Positions 53,465-62,507 of a DNA stretch of 64,000 nt are shown piece by piece. How positions within the stretch are numbered: position 1 is the first letter of the stretch; every line of letters starts with the position of its first letter. The stretch spans positions 1-64,000 of the forward strand of contig CANCXM010000005.1 in assembly GCA_947381945.1 (NCBI GenBank). The letters run 5' to 3'. Made by a program: the position numbers and the translations under genes. This DNA comes from an uncultured Muribaculaceae bacterium. Its GTDB lineage: Bacteria > Bacteroidota > Bacteroidia > Bacteroidales > Muribaculaceae. Below the pieces are notes generated by a model. The model saw nothing but the letters and a program-made list of their open reading frames with translations. It had not been told where the DNA came from and did no database searches.

Positions 53465-56254
53465 TTAGTGGGCTTCAAGCCAGTTGTGTGCCACTCCGGC
53501 CGAGACGGTGAGGGGCACAGCTCCGTGGAAGGCTCCTTCCATCTGTTTGATTACAAGGGTGCGGAGTTCGTCGAGCTCGGATGGCTTGACATTGAAAATG
53601 AGTTCGTCGTGGACCTGCATTATCATGCGTGAGCGCAGGCCCCGGCTCTCCATCTCATTATATATACGTATCATGGCCACTTTTATTATGTCGGCTGCCG
53701 ATCCTTGGATGGGAGCGTTGACGGCATTTCGCTCGGCATAACCGCGTACGACTGCGTTGCGCGAGTTGATGTCGGGCAGATAGCGGCGACGCCCCATCTT
53801 GGTTGTGACATAGCCTTGGTCGCGGGCAGTGGTGACGGCTTTCTCAAGATAGTCGCGGATGTGGGGATAGGTCGAGAAGTAGCCTTCGATGAGTTGCTTC
53901 GCTTCCCCGCGGCTGATTCCGAGGCGTTCGGAGAGGCCGAAGGCCGAGATGCCGTATATGATGCCGAAGTTGGCTGTTTTGGCGTGGCGACGCTGGTCGT
54001 CGGTCACCTCCTCCAGCGGAACTCCATAGATTTTCGCTGCTGTCAGGCGGTGGATGTCGTCGCCGGAGAGGAAGCCTTCAATCATGTCCTTGTCAGCGGA
54101 TAGGTCGGCTATCAGGCGCAGTTCAATCTGTGAATAGTCGGCGCTCATGATGAGGTCGCCGGGGTCGGCGATGAAGGCGCGTCGGATCTCACGTCCGTCG
54201 TCGGTGCGGATGGGGATGTTCTGGAGGTTGGGATTGGTGGAGGAGATGCGGCCTGTCGCTGTGACGGTCTGATTGTAGGACGTATGGATTTTGCCCGTGG
54301 AGGGATTGACCAGGCCGGGAAGAGCGTCGAGATATGTTGCGATGAGCTTTTTCAGACGGCGTATCTTGAGGATAAGGCTCACCAGTGGCACCTTGGGAGC
54401 ATATTTTTCAAGAATCTGCTCAGTGGTGGAGTAGGAGCCGCGCGCGGTTTTCTTGGCCTTGGGGTCGATTTTTAGACGGTCGAAAAGAACCATGCCTACC
54501 TGTGCGGGCGAACCGATGTTGAACGGGCCTCCTGCCATAGTGTAGGCTTCCTCCTCCATAGTTCTCACGCGCTCTTTGAGGCGGGCCGAGAGGTCGGTAA
54601 GGACGGTCGAGTCGATGCGTACGCCGGTGAATTCCATCTCTGCGAGAACCTTGATGAGCGGGAGTTCCACTTCGTCGAGCAGGGCCGCCATTTCGCGCTC
54701 TGAAATCTCCTTGAAGAGCGGAGCGCGGAGCCGTAGCGCAAGATCGGCCTCCTCGCAGTAGCGGTCAACGGCCGCTTCGCGGGAGAGCGCAGTCTTCGGA
54801 TGTCCGGCTTTGGCATCGGGGGCCACGCCCTGCAGTTCGAGATGCAGGTATTTCGCCACCACATAGCGCAACTCGTGTTTCATCTCCGGGTCGATGAGAT
54901 AGTGGGCCACGGTGGTGTCGAAATAGGGTGCGCTAAGCTCTATCCCGGCATTTTTGAGTAGGAGATAGTCGCGCTTGATGTCGTGGCTGACGAGTGTGGC
55001 AGTTCCTGTGAAGAGCGGCTCAATCATAGCGAGGAATTCCGCACGGATAGCCTTGTCGGAGAGTGGGATAAAGATGGCGCTGCATTCATCAGCAGTGAGG
55101 GCGATGCCTTCGAGACGGGCAGTCATGGCTTCTTCGCCGATAGCATAGAGAGCCATGCCGATAGCCGGGGCTTTTGACAGACGGCTGATTTCCGCAGCGG
55201 CTTCCGCAGGTGAGGTCACGACGGTGTAGTGGCGCTCCTCGCAGGCAGGGCTGAGTTCGTCGGGCGAGTCGGTAGGCTCGGCCATGTCGAAGAGCGAGCC
55301 CATGCCCGATGAGTCGGGCGTGGCAGGGGCGGCAACAGGCGCGGGGGCTTCCTCGGCTGCTTTGACTGCTTCGGTGGCCTTGCGCGATGCGCGCAGACGG
55401 CTGAGGAGGGTGCGGAATTCGAGCTCGGTGTAGACCTCGGTGAGTTTATCGATGTCGATTTCCTTGCGCGAGAGGTCGTTGACATCAATGTCGACGGGGA
55501 CATCAGTGCGGATGGTGGCGAGATATTTCGACATGCGTATCTTGTCGGCGTTCTCAATCACCTTTTTCTGCAATGCACCCTTGAGCTTGTCTGTGTTGTC
55601 AAGGAGGTTTTCAACTGAGCCCCATGTCTCGATGAGTGTGCGGGCGGTCTTCTCGCCCACGCCGGGACAGCCGGGGATGTTGTCCGACGCATCGCCTTCG
55701 AGTGCGAGCAGGTCGATCACCTGCTTGGGGTCGGTGATGCCATATTTCTCGCAGACGCGGGCTGTGTCGCGGATTTCGAATCCCTCCCCTTTGAGGGCGG
55801 GGCGATACATGAAGACGTGGTCGCTGACGAGCTGGCCGTAGTCCTTGTCGGGGGTCATCATGTAGGTGTCGAATCCCTCCTTGCTTGCAAGTACCGAGAG
55901 GGTGCCGATGACATCGTCGGCCTCGAATCCGGGTACCTCGATGACGGGGATGCGGTATGCTTCGAGGATGCGTTTGATGTATGGGATGGAAGCGGTTATG
56001 TCCTCCGGTTGCTTGTCGCGCTGAGCCTTGTAGTCGGGATATTCCTCGTGGCGGAAAGTGCTGCCGCCGGGAGGGTCGAAACAGACGGCGATGTGCGAGG
56101 GGTTCTCCTTGCGCAGCAGATCGTCGAGGGTGTTGCAGAATCCGAAAATGGCCGATGTGTTGAAGCCCGCGCCCGTGAATCGGGGCGAACGTATGAGTGC
56201 ATAGTAGGCGCGGTAGATGAGCGCGTAGGCATCAAGAAGGAATAATCGTTTCAT
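53465..56254 (-). CDS. polA: DNA polymerase I, proofreading site apparently lost
   Basis: This 929-residue enzyme has an intact 5'-3' exonuclease (about 1-290), an Ala/Pro-rich linker (about 295-335), a 3'-5' exonuclease-like domain (about 340-515) and the polymerase domain. Motif A DYSQIELRLIADL, the O-helix RRHAKTANFGIIYG and motif C MQVHDEL are all present. The exonuclease motif I should read D-x-E, but here it is about 364-371 AIGMALYA, with Met367 and Leu369 in the metal-binding positions, so proofreading is likely absent. Repair and Okazaki fragment maturation would remain. Confidence 0.95.
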   Translation of the reverse strand: MKRLFLLDAYALIYRAYYALIRSPRFTGAGFNTSAIFGFCNTLDDLLRKENPSHIAVCFDPPGGSTFRHEEYPDYKAQRDKQPEDITASIPYIKRILEAYRIPVIEVPGFEADDVIGTLSVLASKEGFDTYMMTPDKDYGQLVSDHVFMYRPALKGEGFEIRDTARVCEKYGITDPKQVIDLLALEGDASDNIPGCPGVGEKTARTLIETWGSVENLLDNTDKLKGALQKKVIENADKIRMSKYLATIRTDVPVDIDVNDLSRKEIDIDKLTEVYTELEFRTLLSRLRASRKATEAVKAAEEAPAPVAAPATPDSSGMGSLFDMAEPTDSPDELSPACEERHYTVVTSPAEAAAEISRLSKAPAIGMALYAIGEEAMTARLEGIALTADECSAIFIPLSDKAIRAEFLAMIEPLFTGTATLVSHDIKRDYLLLKNAGIELSAPYFDTTVAHYLIDPEMKHELRYVVAKYLHLELQGVAPDAKAGHPKTALSREAAVDRYCEEADLALRLRAPLFKEISEREMAALLDEVELPLIKVLAEMEFTGVRIDSTVLTDLSARLKERVRTMEEEAYTMAGGPFNIGSPAQVGMVLFDRLKIDPKAKKTARGSYSTTEQILEKYAPKVPLVSLILKIRRLKKLIATYLDALPGLVNPSTGKIHTSYNQTVTATGRISSTNPNLQNIPIRTDDGREIRRAFIADPGDLIMSADYSQIELRLIADLSADKDMIEGFLSGDDIHRLTAAKIYGVPLEEVTDDQRRHAKTANFGIIYGISAFGLSERLGISRGEAKQLIEGYFSTYPHIRDYLEKAVTTARDQGYVTTKMGRRRYLPDINSRNAVVRGYAERNAVNAPIQGSAADIIKVAMIRIYNEMESRGLRSRMIMQVHDELIFNVKPSELDELRTLVIKQMEGAFHGAVPLTVSAGVAHNWLEAH

Positions 56255-56293
56255 ATATGGGCAATGGAGAGGGGCGGGAGAGTTGTATGTATA

Positions 56294-56725
56294 TTATTCA
56301 ATATCTTTCAGGAATTGGAGGAACTGGGCTTTTTCCATGTAGCCGACAGTCGATGTGATGGTCCCGTCGGGCATTAGTATGCTGACCTGGGGGATGGCGG
56401 AGACCTCAAATTGGCGTGCGGCGTTGGGCGAATTGTCAACGTCGACCGACATGAAGATGGCCTTGTCCTTATATTCTTTGGCTACAGCCTCAAAGATGGG
56501 GGCGAAGCGGCGGCAGGGGCCACACCATGTCGCGTTGAAGTCGATGATGATAGGAAGTTTCTCGTCGGGGGCGATGGCTGCGTTGCGTTTGTATTCCACA
56601 ACCGGGCCGGCGGTGATTTCAACGGTGTTGTCCTTGCGGTCCTCGGCAGTGGCGGTGTTGCCGCTTCCGCAGGCTGCGAAAATGGTACCGATGACGATTG
56701 AGAGGCAGAGATTTTTGAGTTTCAT
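56294..56725 (-). CDS. Thioredoxin-like lipoprotein
   Basis: I start this at ATG 56723-56725 (143 residues). A lipoprotein signal ends IFAAC (Cys19). A thioredoxin fold follows with the redox pair in WCGPC (Cys68, Cys71), cis-Pro in AIPQVSI and a C-terminal helix. It would work as a periplasmic or inner-membrane thiol oxidoreductase. It lies 39 bp upstream of polA on the same strand and is preceded by the mdh terminator. Confidence 0.9.
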   Translation of the reverse strand: MKLKNLCLSIVIGTIFAACGSGNTATAEDRKDNTVEITAGPVVEYKRNAAIAPDEKLPIIIDFNATWCGPCRRFAPIFEAVAKEYKDKAIFMSVDVDNSPNAARQFEVSAIPQVSILMPDGTITSTVGYMEKAQFLQFLKDIE

Positions 56726-56788
56726 AATCAGTATGGGTGTTTTTGAAGTGTTTTTGATGTGTCTGTAAGATAAGTGGTCTAAAAAAGC

Positions 56789-56839
56789 CCACATTTCCCG
56801 AGGCTCCGGGTTTTGTCCCGGAGCAGGAGAAATGTGGGT
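56789..56839 (-). terminator. mdh terminator
   Basis: CCCACATTTC (56789-56798) pairs with GAAATGTGGG (56830-56839), and GCTCCGGG with CCCGGAGC inside. On the minus strand it is followed by CTTTTTT. Confidence 0.9.
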
Positions 56840-56880
56840 TGAAGGGTTTGTGCGTTGTCAAAATCGCTCAGGCCCGTTGA

Positions 56881-57816
56881 TTAGAGGGCAGAAGCGAGAG
56901 CAGCGTTTGTCTTGTGGACAGCTTCGGCGCTCTTGTGGAAGAGTTCCTTCTCGGCATCGTTGAGGTCGAATTCAACAATCTTCTCGATACCGTCCTTGCC
57001 GATGATACAGGGAACACCGATGCAGAGGTCCTTCTCGCCATATTCTCCGTCGAGGAGGGCAGAGCAGCTGATGAGCTTCTTCTCGTTGTGGAGGACAGCC
57101 TTGACCATCTGTGCTCCTGCTGCACCGGGAGCATACCATGCTGAAGTGCCGAGGAGTTTTGTGAGGGTAGCACCGCCAACCATTGTGTCGGCAGCGATCT
57201 TGGCGAGCTGGTCGTCAGAGAGGTAGTTGGTGGCGGGAACACCGCGGTAAGCAGCGTAGCGCACGAGAGGAATCATGGTGGTGTCGCCGTGACCGCCGAT
57301 TACGATGCCTTCAACCTCAGTGGGGTTGGCGTTGAGACCGATTGAGAGGAAATATTTGAAACGGGCGCTGTCAAGAGCTCCACCCATGCCGATGATACGG
57401 TTTTTGGGAAGACCGCTCACTTTGTGGATGAGGTAAGTCATGGTGTCCATCGGGTTGGAGATGCAGATGATGATTGCATTGGGTGAGTGCTTGAGGAGCT
57501 GGTCGGTCACAGACTTCACGATGCCGGCGTTAACGCCGATGAGCTCTTCGCGGGTCATGCCGGGCTTGCGGGGAATACCGGAAGTGATGACAACGACGTC
57601 GCTGCCTGCGGTCTTCTCGTAGTCGTTGGTGACACCGGTGAGGCGGGTGTTGATGTTGAGAATGTTGGCAGTCTGCATGATGTCCATGGCCTTGCCTTCT
57701 GATACACCTTCCTTGATGTCAAGGAGGACTACCTCGTCGGCGATACCATACTTCACAATCACATCAGCACAAGTAGCGCCCACGTTGCCGGCGCCTACAA
57801 CTGTAACCTTTGACAT
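56881..57816 (-). CDS. mdh: Malate dehydrogenase (NAD-dependent)
   Basis: This 311-residue enzyme of the LDH-like MDH group interconverts malate and oxaloacetate. It shows the NAD motif VVGAGNVGATCADVI, GIPRKPGMTREEL with the substrate Arg residues, SNPMDTMTYL and catalytic His in VIGGHGDTTMIPL. Its leader (about 185 nt) carries an inverted REP-like family A element. In gut Bacteroidales it works with PEPCK, encoded upstream, in succinate formation. Confidence 0.96.
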   Translation of the reverse strand: MSKVTVVGAGNVGATCADVIVKYGIADEVVLLDIKEGVSEGKAMDIMQTANILNINTRLTGVTNDYEKTAGSDVVVITSGIPRKPGMTREELIGVNAGIVKSVTDQLLKHSPNAIIICISNPMDTMTYLIHKVSGLPKNRIIGMGGALDSARFKYFLSIGLNANPTEVEGIVIGGHGDTTMIPLVRYAAYRGVPATNYLSDDQLAKIAADTMVGGATLTKLLGTSAWYAPGAAGAQMVKAVLHNEKKLISCSALLDGEYGEKDLCIGVPCIIGKDGIEKIVEFDLNDAEKELFHKSAEAVHKTNAALASAL

Positions 57817-57974
57817 AGTTAATTTCTTTTTAATTTGATTTTTATAGAATTGATTGATAGTTTGCTGTTTTCTTTGCTGCTCCGGAAGGGGGATTTTCCG
57901 TTTTCTGGGAGATTTTCCGGTGGGGGAATGGTTTTTCCGTTTTTTCGGGTGGAAATGGGATTTTCCGGGGCTGT

Positions 57975-58003
57975 TGCGGACGCATTGAAATGCGTCCCTA
58001 CGG
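57975..58003. repeat. REP-like family A copy in the mdh leader
   Basis: The inverted element has the hairpin core GACGCATTTCAATGCGTC, where the changed bases of the stem still pair. It lies directly downstream of the mdh -7 box, so it would be transcribed. The rest of 57817-58224 is a TTTTCCG-rich low-complexity stretch. Confidence 0.8.
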
Positions 58004-58009
58004 GCATTG

Positions 58010-58039
58010 CAAATTTACTGAAAAGTTTTCATCCGTCAA
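58010..58039 (-). promoter_or_regulatory. mdh promoter
   Basis: TTG (58037-58039) and TAAATTTG (58010-58017) on the minus strand are 19 bp apart. Confidence 0.75.
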
Positions 58040-58141
58040 TGATAATTTAGCGAAAAATTTCATTAATAGTGTGAGCAGTGAAAATGCTTTGAAATGATGT
58101 GGGCTGACTCGGACGGAATCGGTTGGGATTGTTGGAAATAG

Positions 58142-58180
58142 AAGCAGGGCACACAGCCTTGTGAGGTGTGCGCCCTGCTT
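58142..58180 (-). terminator. pckA terminator
   Basis: AAGCAGGGC (58142-58150) pairs with GCCCTGCTT (58172-58180), with an ACAC/GTGT continuation. It lies 45 bp after the pckA stop, and a short pyrimidine tract follows. Confidence 0.75.
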
Positions 58181-58224
58181 GGTGGGGTCTATATGGTGTT
58201 GATTGCCTTCAGGCAGTCATTACC

Positions 58225-59832
58225 TTATGCCTTTTCGGGGTGAGGACCGGCAGCTACGAGAGCCTTGCCTGCTTCATGTCCTTCGAACTTCTTGAAGTTG
58301 TTGATGAACATTTCAGCGAGCTTATCGGCCTTGGTGTACCATTCCTGAGCGTCAGCGTAAGTGTCGCGGGGATCGAGGATCTTGGGATCTACGCCGGGGA
58401 GTTCGGTGGGGATGGTGAAGTCGAAGATGGGGAGCTGCTTGGTGGGAGCCTTGAGGATAGCACCGTCGAGGATAGCGTCGATGATACCACGGGTGTCGCG
58501 GATAGAGATACGCTTGCCTGAACCGTTCCAGCCGGTGTTCACGAGATAAGCCTTGGCACCGCTCTGTTCCATGCGCTTAACGAGCTCTTCAGCATACTTG
58601 GTGGGGTGGAGCGAAAGGAACGCTGCGCCGAAGCAAGCTGAGAATGTGGGAGTAGGCTCAGTGATACCGCGCTCTGTACCTGCGAGTTTGCTGGTGAAGC
58701 CGGAGAGGAAGTAGTACTTGGTCTGCTCGGGAGTAAGGATAGAAACGGGAGGAAGAACGCCGAATGCATCAGCCGAAAGGAAGATGACGTTCTTGGCGGC
58801 GGGACCGCGAGAGGGAACGATGATGTTCTGGATGTGGTTGATGGGGTAGCTTACGCGGGTGTTCTCGGTCACGCTCTTGTCGGTGAAGTCGATTTTGCCT
58901 TCAGCGTCAACGGTAACGTTTTCGAGGAGTGCGTCGCGGGTGATTGCGTTGTAGATGTCGGGCTCGCTTTCCTTGTCGAGGTTGATAACCTTGGCATAGC
59001 AGCCGCCTTCGTAGTTGAACACGCCGTTGTCGTCCCAGCCGTGCTCGTCGTCACCGATGAGGAGACGCTTCGGGTCGGTCGAAAGGGTGGTCTTACCTGT
59101 GCCTGAGAGGCCGAAGAAGATGGCGGTGTTTTCGCCCTGCTTGTCGGTGTTGGCCGAGCAGTGCATTGAAGCGATGCCGCGGAGGGGGTTGTAGTAGTTC
59201 ATGATTGAGAACATACCCTTCTTCATTTCGCCACCATACCAGGTGTTGATGATGAGCTGCATACGCTCGGTGAGGTTGAAGGCAACGCAAGTCTCGGAGT
59301 TGATGCCGAGTTCCTTCCAGTTTTCAACCTTAGCCTTTGAAGCGTTGAGGACAACGAAGTCGGGCTTGAAGTTCTTGAGTTCGTCTTCGGTGGGACGGAT
59401 GAACATGTTGGTCACGAAGTGAGCCTGCCATGCAACTTCCATCACGAAACGAACGGCAAGACGGGTGTCGGGGTTGGTTCCGCAGAATGCGTCAACAACG
59501 TAGAGGGTCTTGTCAGAAAGCTCCTTGTCGGCGATAGCCTTGAGAGCGTCCCAGGTAGCGGGAGTGATGGGCTTGTTGTCGTTCTTGTATTCTTCAGTAG
59601 TCCACCAGATTGAGTTTGCGCTAGTGTCGTCCTTTACGAAGAATTTGTCCTTGGGTGAACGGCCTGTGTAGATACCGGTCATCACGTTAACGGCACCGAG
59701 TTCGGTCACCTGGCCCTTTTCGTAGCCCTGAAGATCGGGGTTGGTCTCGTCGATGAAGAGCTGGTCGTAGCTGGGATTGTGGATCACCTTGGCGCCGGTG
59801 ATGCCATACTGGGATAAATCAATTGTACTCAT
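58225..59832 (-). CDS. pckA: Phosphoenolpyruvate carboxykinase (ATP)
   Basis: This 535-residue enzyme interconverts oxaloacetate and PEP with ATP/ADP; in gut Bacteroidales it usually runs towards oxaloacetate to fix CO2. It has the ATP-PEPCK kinase loop [11 protein letters not shown] (near 250), the preceding MHCSAN, the metal site around DDEHGWDD and the R-binding TGRSPKDKF near the N-terminus. A -7 box lies about 130 bp upstream. It neighbours mdh, which shares its substrate. Confidence 0.97.
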   Translation of the reverse strand: MSTIDLSQYGITGAKVIHNPSYDQLFIDETNPDLQGYEKGQVTELGAVNVMTGIYTGRSPKDKFFVKDDTSANSIWWTTEEYKNDNKPITPATWDALKAIADKELSDKTLYVVDAFCGTNPDTRLAVRFVMEVAWQAHFVTNMFIRPTEDELKNFKPDFVVLNASKAKVENWKELGINSETCVAFNLTERMQLIINTWYGGEMKKGMFSIMNYYNPLRGIASMHCSANTDKQGENTAIFFGLSGTGKTTLSTDPKRLLIGDDEHGWDDNGVFNYEGGCYAKVINLDKESEPDIYNAITRDALLENVTVDAEGKIDFTDKSVTENTRVSYPINHIQNIIVPSRGPAAKNVIFLSADAFGVLPPVSILTPEQTKYYFLSGFTSKLAGTERGITEPTPTFSACFGAAFLSLHPTKYAEELVKRMEQSGAKAYLVNTGWNGSGKRISIRDTRGIIDAILDGAILKAPTKQLPIFDFTIPTELPGVDPKILDPRDTYADAQEWYTKADKLAEMFINNFKKFEGHEAGKALVAAGPHPEKA

Positions 59833-59966
59833 TGTCGTGTTAAAGAGTTTGATATGAAATTGATAATTTGATGTTTCCTAAAAATAAATCTTTTTATACC
59901 TTTGCTGTCTGTATAAGTCTATGAGCTTTATAAAGGTGGACAAAGGAATATCTTCTTATCCGACTG

Positions 59967-59974
59967 CAAAGTTA
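59967..59974 (-). promoter_or_regulatory. -7 box of pckA
   Basis: The minus strand reads TAACTTTG. The -33 match is poor. The leader would be about 125 nt and AT-rich. Between here and the ncRNA promoter (to about 60186) I see nothing else. Confidence 0.5.
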
Positions 59975-60187
59975 CTTACTTTTTTCGGTATTAAAATGCA
60001 GGATTAAAGAAAATTTTCTCTATTAATAATTTTTAATTAAACACGGGAGTCGTGTGGCTTCTTGTCAGCCCTCACTACTCCAAAACTTCCAACAATCCTA
60101 AAGTCGGGATGGTTCGGGCATTTAAATCGGCTAAAGCCGTTTTAATCTTTTTTAATGATTCGGGTCGCGTTTTTTAGCACTCTTCGC

Positions 60188-60218
60188 TTGAATTGGAAAG
60201 AAATCCTCCTTACCTTTG
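60188..60218 (+). promoter_or_regulatory. Promoter of the rod-like ncRNA
   Basis: TTG (60188-60190) and TACCTTTG (60211-60218) are 20 bp apart, a full consensus match. Transcription would begin near 60225. Confidence 0.8.
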
Positions 60219-60224
60219 CGTCCT

Positions 60225-60469
60225 CAACCACATCCAAATGTCCAACCCCTCCGAATTGACGGGTGTTTGGACGACATGAATGGTTGAGTGTTCCCACTGT
60301 CTGGAAACCGCCAATATCTTCAGTCCGCGGGGAACAAGGAAAAGGATTAGTTTATATGCTCGAAATAGGGGCTGGCTCATCTTTTTGTACTTGTTCCGTG
60401 GACAAAGGCGCTTGGCGGTGCCTCAGACGGGGAGCAACGTATGAACCGGGAGTCAAGCCCCATTTTTTT
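60225..60469 (+). ncRNA. Rod-like structured RNA, 6S RNA candidate
   Basis: From a strong promoter to a T7 tract (60463-60469) the sequence has no convincing protein but folds as a long rod. A first hairpin pairs CAACCA/TGGTTG and ATGTCCAA/TTGGAC (about 60224-60286). The main rod pairs GTGTTCCC with GGGGAGCAAC, GTCTG with CAGAC (60424-60428), CCGCCAA (60308-60314) with TTGGCGG (60412-60418), and CCGCGGGGAACAAG with CTTGTTCCGTGG. Length (about 245 nt) and a rod with internal bulges fit 6S RNA, which traps RNA polymerase. A Bacteroidales-1-type RNA is the main alternative. Confidence 0.6.
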
Positions 60470-60675
60470 ATATCCATGAGCTTCTGCCTCTCAGCCTTTC
60501 AGGCCTCCGGGTCTTCTTCTTGTCGGTGCCGCTGTCACTAAACCTACAGACCAATCAACCTCATCCCCTGATTACCTCCCCCCACGAAAAAAACCGTGTA
60601 TTTCATCTGTCACATCATTTTGTACGGCCGCCAGATACGGCCATCCTAACATTGCACACATTTCCAACATCCTCT

Positions 60676-60885
60676 ATGACAACGATATTTATAGGTAAAC
60701 TTATCCAGGAAGAGCTCAGAGTTCAGCAGAAATCTGTCGTATGGCTCGCTCGGGAGCTCGGCTGCAACCGCACCAATATCTATAAGATATTTAACCGCCG
60801 TAGCATTGATGCCGAACTTCTCCTGCGCATATCACGGGTGCTCGGGCGCAATTTTTTTAAGCCATACATCGAGCATCTTGATTGA
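60676..60885 (+). CDS. Small helix-turn-helix protein
   Basis: I start this at ATG 60676 (69 residues), since upstream residues lack any fold and are rich in His/Pro. The sequence resembles an XRE-type HTH (KSVVWLARELGCNRTNIYKIFN, then LLRISRVLG) and would bind DNA, possibly as a dimer. It lies about 200 bp downstream of the rod-like RNA and converges on rlmN. A GGCCGCCAGATACGGCC hairpin lies in its leader. Target unknown. Confidence 0.7.
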   Translation: MTTIFIGKLIQEELRVQQKSVVWLARELGCNRTNIYKIFNRRSIDAELLLRISRVLGRNFFKPYIEHLD

Positions 60886-60992
60886 TGATCGCTCCCTTCA
60901 ACCATAGCTTGTAGCGGCTGAAAGACAGACTTTTGTCTCAGACTCAGAATAGATGTGTCCTCCTCCCGGCAATTCCGGGGACGACACCGTCT

Positions 60993-62084
60993 TCAGGACT
61001 TTTGCGGGTGCGTGCCTGAAGCAGCTTCCTCTCCGCTGAGCATTCCGCAGGCGGCCTCTATGTCCTCGCCTCTTGATGCCCTTATCGTGGCCGTCACACC
61101 CTGCTCGTTAAGACGGTCGCGGAAACGCTCCATCACCTCCATTGAAGCCGTCGGGTGTTCGAAGCCCGGGATGGCGTGGAACCGTATGAGGTTAACCCTG
61201 CAGTCGAGGCCGCGGAGCAGGCGGGCAAGTGCGTCGGCATGGCGGATGTCGTCGTTCACGCCACCCCACACGATATATTCAGCCGACAGACGGCGCTGGT
61301 GGGCGAAATCATATTTCTTAAGGAAATCCATCACCCTCGTCACCGGGAAAGCCTTTTCGACAGGCATAAGCTCCTCGCGTTCCTTAGGGTAGGGGGAGTG
61401 GACGCTTATGGCCACATGCACCTTGGTCTCGTCGAGCAGACGGCGCAGGGTGTCGAGCTTGCCGATGCTTGACACGGTGATTCGTTTCGGGCTCCATGCA
61501 AGACCCCAGGGCGCGGTCAGCACTTCGAGCGCCTTGAGCACTTCGTCGATATTGTCCATAGGCTCACCCATTCCCATGAACACAAGATTGGTCAGACTCC
61601 GGCTCTCCGGGATGGCGAAAATCTGGTTCAGGATACCGGCGGCAGTCAGATTGCCGTGGAAGCCCTGACGCCCTGTCATGCAGAACTTGCACCCCATGCG
61701 GCATCCCGCCTGCGACGACACACACAATGTCGCCCTGTCGCGGTCAGGGATATAGACGGCCTCCACGTCGCGTCCGCCTCGTCCGCTCGTGAGGAAATCG
61801 AAGTCCTTCCCACGGGTGGCGAACAAATATTTCACCGTCCCGTCCTTAGAGCGCGACTCCTTCACCGGAGCCTGTAGCCCGATGCAGTAGTGCTCGTTGA
61901 GCCATTCGCGCGCAGGTTTCGGAAGCTCGGTCATCTCGTCGATGCTCTCCACGCGGTTCACATAAAGCCGTCTCGCCATCTGCTTGGCTGCAAATTTGCG
62001 CAGCCCGGCTTCGGCGGCCACCGATTCGAGTTCAGAAAGAGTCATGCCCAGCAGAGGGCGACGGATGCTGTCTTTTGTTTCCAT
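60993..62084 (-). CDS. rlmN: 23S rRNA (adenine-2-C2)-methyltransferase RlmN
   Basis: This 363-residue radical-SAM enzyme methylates A2503 of 23S rRNA and A37 of some tRNAs. The cluster motif is Cys128-x3-Cys132-x2-Cys135 in CRMGCKFC, with FMGMGEPMDN and a C-terminal conserved Cys in EAACGML near residue 348 that takes part in methyl transfer. The end at 60993 leaves only 107 bp before the HTH gene. Confidence 0.96.
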   Translation of the reverse strand: METKDSIRRPLLGMTLSELESVAAEAGLRKFAAKQMARRLYVNRVESIDEMTELPKPAREWLNEHYCIGLQAPVKESRSKDGTVKYLFATRGKDFDFLTSGRGGRDVEAVYIPDRDRATLCVSSQAGCRMGCKFCMTGRQGFHGNLTAAGILNQIFAIPESRSLTNLVFMGMGEPMDNIDEVLKALEVLTAPWGLAWSPKRITVSSIGKLDTLRRLLDETKVHVAISVHSPYPKEREELMPVEKAFPVTRVMDFLKKYDFAHQRRLSAEYIVWGGVNDDIRHADALARLLRGLDCRVNLIRFHAIPGFEHPTASMEVMERFRDRLNEQGVTATIRASRGEDIEAACGMLSGEEAASGTHPQKS

Positions 62085-62168
62085 TATGATGCGGATTAAT
62101 GAGTCTTGGAAGTGGATTCGTCGCGGCTTTTAATAGATCACGCGCAAAGTATTTGCCACATTGGACTG

Positions 62169-62176
62169 CAAAATTA
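62169..62176 (-). promoter_or_regulatory. -7 box of rlmN
   Basis: The minus strand reads TAATTTTG about 85 bp before the rlmN start. No TTTG lies at the best spacing. Confidence 0.4.
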
Positions 62177-62196
62177 CAAAAAAATTCCCCAAACCC

Positions 62197-62227
62197 TTGC
62201 AAAAATCAAAAAACCTCCTTACCTTTG
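62197..62227 (+). promoter_or_regulatory. Promoter of tRNA-Ala
   Basis: TTG (62197-62199) and TACCTTTG (62220-62227) are 20 bp apart, 14 bp before the tRNA 5' end. Confidence 0.8.
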
Positions 62228-62241
62228 CACCGCAAACAGAC

Positions 62242-62318
62242 GGGGTATTAGCTCATCTGGCTAGAGCGCGACACTGGCAGTGTCGAGGTGAGCGGTTCGA
62301 GTCCGCTATACTCCACCA
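62242..62318 (+). tRNA. tRNA-Ala (anticodon GGC)
   Basis: The 77-nt sequence folds as a tRNA: acceptor GGGGTAT/ATACTCC, D-stem GCTC/GAGC, anticodon stem CGACA/TGTCG with loop CTGGCAG (anticodon GGC at 62276-62278), and T-stem AGCGG/CCGCT. It ends in an encoded CCA and reads GCC and GCU codons. A strong terminator follows 15 bp later. Confidence 0.95.
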
Positions 62319-62333
62319 AAATCAACACAATAT

Positions 62334-62370
62334 CCGCCGTAACTCAAAAAGTTACGGCGGTTTTCATTTT
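62334..62370 (+). terminator. tRNA-Ala terminator
   Basis: CCGCCGTAACT (62334-62344) and AGTTACGGCGG (62350-62360) form a perfect 11-bp stem with a 5-base loop, followed by TTTTCATTTT. Confidence 0.92.
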
Positions 62371-62462
62371 TACCCCATGCAAAAACACATACAATAGCGG
62401 GTGCGAACTGAGTTCCATGCAAAAATGGGGGCAGTCTCTTTTTCCCGTGGAATTGTTAAAAT

Positions 62463-62507
62463 CCGGATGGCAGCAAGTGAGCTGCAAAGCAGCGGTATGA
62501 TGGTAGC
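62463..62507. repeat. REP-like family B copy, interrupted at its right end
   Basis: The element keeps GAGCTGCAAAGCAGCGG and ATGATGGTAGC, then departs from the other copies right after GGTAGC (62507), where they continue CCC. The break marks the likely left end of the IS110 element. Bases 62371-62462 show nothing recognisable. Confidence 0.6.

Noticed and set aside
59897-59904. Plus-strand TACCTTTG between pckA and the ncRNA
   Set aside because: No TTG at suitable spacing and nothing identifiable downstream.
60520-60675. N-terminal extension of the small HTH protein
   Set aside because: These residues are His/Pro/Ser-rich without structure; the ATG at 60676 starts exactly at the HTH domain.
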